Shown: piece after piece, positions 5,672 to 6,618 of the stretch | Layout: every line of letters starts with the position of its first letter | Position numbering within the stretch: position 1 is the stretch's first letter | Assembly: GCA_030704765.1 (NCBI GenBank) | Contig: JAUYDD010000183.1 | Span: 1-6,618 of the forward strand | From: Nanobdellota archaeon | GTDB lineage: Archaea; Nanobdellota; Nanobdellia; Pacearchaeales; GW2011-AR1 | Direction of reading: 5' to 3' | Length of the DNA: 6,618 nucleotides | Program-made: the position numbers and the translations under genes | The notes under the pieces: model-generated | What the model was told of the DNA's origin: nothing | What the model saw: the letters and a program-made list of their open reading frames with translations, nothing else | Databases searched by the model: none

Positions 5672-6445
5672 ATGAAAACCAACCGAAGACAGGCAATTGG
5701 AGGGCTTGTTGCAATGCTTCTTAGTCCAGCTCTTTCTAATAGCCAGGACATACCTAAAACAACTGCTTCTTCAATACATGATGAACTTTATAGAGGATCA
5801 ATTTATCAACAATTGAAAAAAGACCTTGGTTATAGGATGAAGGGGATGAATATAATGGATTATGATTCTCTAAGAACCATTGTCTTAAAAGAAGATGATG
5901 ATACAGTGAACACTCTTTCTAGAATATATAAAAATCATGAAGATTATAAGAAAAGATTATCAGAAAAAGACAAATCATTATTAAAGGATTTTGATCCTCT
6001 TAAACTTCCTAAAACAGAATTAGAAGCATATATTAAAGCTGCGCCTTGGAAATTAAATTCAGGAAATAATATATCTGAACAAGATAGATTAGTGATATTT
6101 GCTATGAAACATCATGGATTATTAAGTCATTATGTTTATTCTTTAGATTATTTTGCAAAATTTAATCCTCAAATAGATACTAAAAATCCTGATAATATAG
6201 AAAAATGGTATGATATAACACCTGAAAAAAGAAGGATATTGACTTTAGGTTATACTGATTTAAATAGGGCATTAGAAGAATTGCCATTAGATTTAAGGCG
6301 AGATTATAAGGGCTTTAATCCTAATAATTTGCCAGATGAAGAACTTCAAAAAGCTAAAAATAAAGCTTTTTGGAGCTTAAAAAGCCAGGATAAACCATAC
6401 ACAGAATCTCAAAGATTCACTTTATTTTATCTTTTAAGTAACTAA
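5672..6445 (+). CDS. Exported repeat protein with twin-arginine-like signal; function unknown
   Basis: This is an unrecognised 257-residue protein. The N-terminus TNRRQAIGGLVAMLLSPA has an Arg pair at 5-6, a mild hydrophobic core and a likely cleavage site after about Ser22, resembling a Tat signal, though Sec export is possible. The mature part contains a repeated unit. FDPLKLPKTEL...W126-K-L...SEQDRL (107-140) matches FNPNNLPDEEL...W234-S-L...TESQRF (215-249), with the same 19-residue spacing from Phe to Trp and 10-11 residues from Trp to Glu. A degenerate middle copy (FNPQ...W179...TPEKRR, 164-188) lies between them. The ends are a helical, charged N-terminal part and a terminal half-unit ending FYLLSN. 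No catalytic residues were identified; a helical binding or scaffold role is inference. It starts 24 nt after the membrane-anchored gene, without a ribosome site, so the two are probably cotranscribed and may interact outside the cell. An RNA candidate starts about 45 nt after its stop. Confidence 0.85.
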   Translation: MKTNRRQAIGGLVAMLLSPALSNSQDIPKTTASSIHDELYRGSIYQQLKKDLGYRMKGMNIMDYDSLRTIVLKEDDDTVNTLSRIYKNHEDYKKRLSEKDKSLLKDFDPLKLPKTELEAYIKAAPWKLNSGNNISEQDRLVIFAMKHHGLLSHYVYSLDYFAKFNPQIDTKNPDNIEKWYDITPEKRRILTLGYTDLNRALEELPLDLRRDYKGFNPNNLPDEELQKAKNKAFWSLKSQDKPYTESQRFTLFYLLSN

Positions 6446-6458
6446 TCCTAAGAAGAAA

Positions 6459-6470
6459 AATATAAATAGC
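6459..6470 (+). promoter_or_regulatory. TATA box of the downstream RNA candidate
   Basis: TATAAATA at 6461-6468, preceded by a purine-rich stretch (AGAAGAAAAA) that may act as the factor-B element. Its centre is about 26 nt before 6491, where the RNA candidate's outer helix begins. It lies 15 nt after the stop codon of the preceding gene, so the RNA would be transcribed independently. Confidence 0.5.
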
Positions 6471-6490
6471 TTTTATACATCAAAAAAACA

Positions 6491-6575
6491 ATGGGCCACC
6501 ACACCCTAAAGGTTTTTTGCCACAGCTAAAAAATCGCCTGCTGGCGAGTGTGGTTTGATTGGCCCTTGTTTTTAG
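6491..6575 (+). ncRNA. Candidate compact structured RNA, about 80 nt, class unknown
   Basis: The outer helix is GGGCCA (6493-6498) with TGGCCC (6560-6565), continuing directly as CCACAC (6499-6504) with GTGTGG (6548-6553), with a six-base bulge TTTGAT on the 3' side. Inside it, TTTTTT/AAAAAA (6513-6518/6528-6533) and TCGCC/GGCGA (6534-6538/6543-6547) form two hairpins that abut each other and the outer helix with no unpaired bases, a compact junction. A small CCTAAAGG element fills the remaining side. The T-rich CTTGTTTTT (6565-6573) fits termination. There is no tRNA, 5S or RNase P signature. The GC content of the stems against AT-rich surroundings is the hallmark of RNA genes in such genomes. 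A second possible stem, GGATG/CATCC (6575-6579/6602-6606), follows, so the RNA may be longer and the window may cut it. Confidence 0.5.
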
Positions 6576-6580
6576 GATGC

Positions 6581-6613
6581 TCAGAAATTAAAACAAACTA
6601 ACATCCACATCTT
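6581..6613. repeat. Right copy of an inverted, dispersed sequence pair
   Basis: TCAGAAATTAAA (6581-6592) and CCACATCTT (6605-6613) are exact reverse complements of adjacent blocks at 116-136. Here they are separated by 12 bases. They lie just after the RNA candidate, so they could be the ends of a mobile or integrated unit, a shared RNA-end element, or chance. Confidence 0.35.
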
Positions 6614-6618
6614 AAAAG

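Noticed and set aside
6491..6575. A divergent tRNA or 5S rRNA
   Set aside because: The length is near that of a tRNA, but there is no T-loop, no anticodon arm in place and the helix lengths do not fit; 5S signatures are missing.

Overview
The window looks like an AT-rich segment of an archaeal genome, most likely a small-genome DPANN lineage of the Woesearchaeota/Pacearchaeota kind (inference). Most gene and RNA starts have an archaeal-style TATA box about 25-30 nt upstream of the expected transcript start. Convincing Shine-Dalgarno sites are absent, and proteins are Lys/Asn/Ile-rich. One protein starts with the AQVAVFVIVA-type membrane anchor and carries the Cys/QGG pattern that I associate from memory with DPANN secreted proteins. 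One feature argues the other way: the single recognisable enzyme is a bacterial-type TruB, so a CPR bacterium or lateral transfer cannot be excluded.

Layout. Positions 1-499 hold no convincing protein gene. They contain a perfect palindrome (4-23), a long inverted repeat (47-105) and a candidate structured RNA of about 200 nt (219-425) with its own TATA box, a long-range closing helix and a U-rich end. From 500 to 1306 (+) lies a tRNA pseudouridine-55 synthase-like gene (truB), probably leaderless. The convergent gap 1307-1498 has no gene, but holds a perfect bacterial-consensus-like promoter that may be a coincidence. On the minus strand, 4123 to 1499, two genes in series encode single-pass exported proteins: a 273-residue six-cysteine protein, then a 578-residue protein with a pilin-like N-terminus, a poly-glycine hinge and a coiled coil. 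Positions 4124-4447 are a 324-nt divergent promoter region dense in palindromes. From 4448 to 6445 (+), two genes 24 nt apart encode a 399-residue membrane-anchored protein with a long Pro/Lys linker, and a 257-residue protein with a twin-arginine-like signal and internal repeats. From about 6491 a compact RNA candidate with a TATA box and a U-rich tail follows.

How it fits together. The four central genes form two divergent pairs, all predicted to sit on or outside the membrane, sharing one regulatory region. This suggests a cell-surface module of unknown function. No family assignment was possible for three of the four. The two RNA candidates flank the protein genes and, with inverted similar sequences near both ends of the window, are the least explained parts of the segment.
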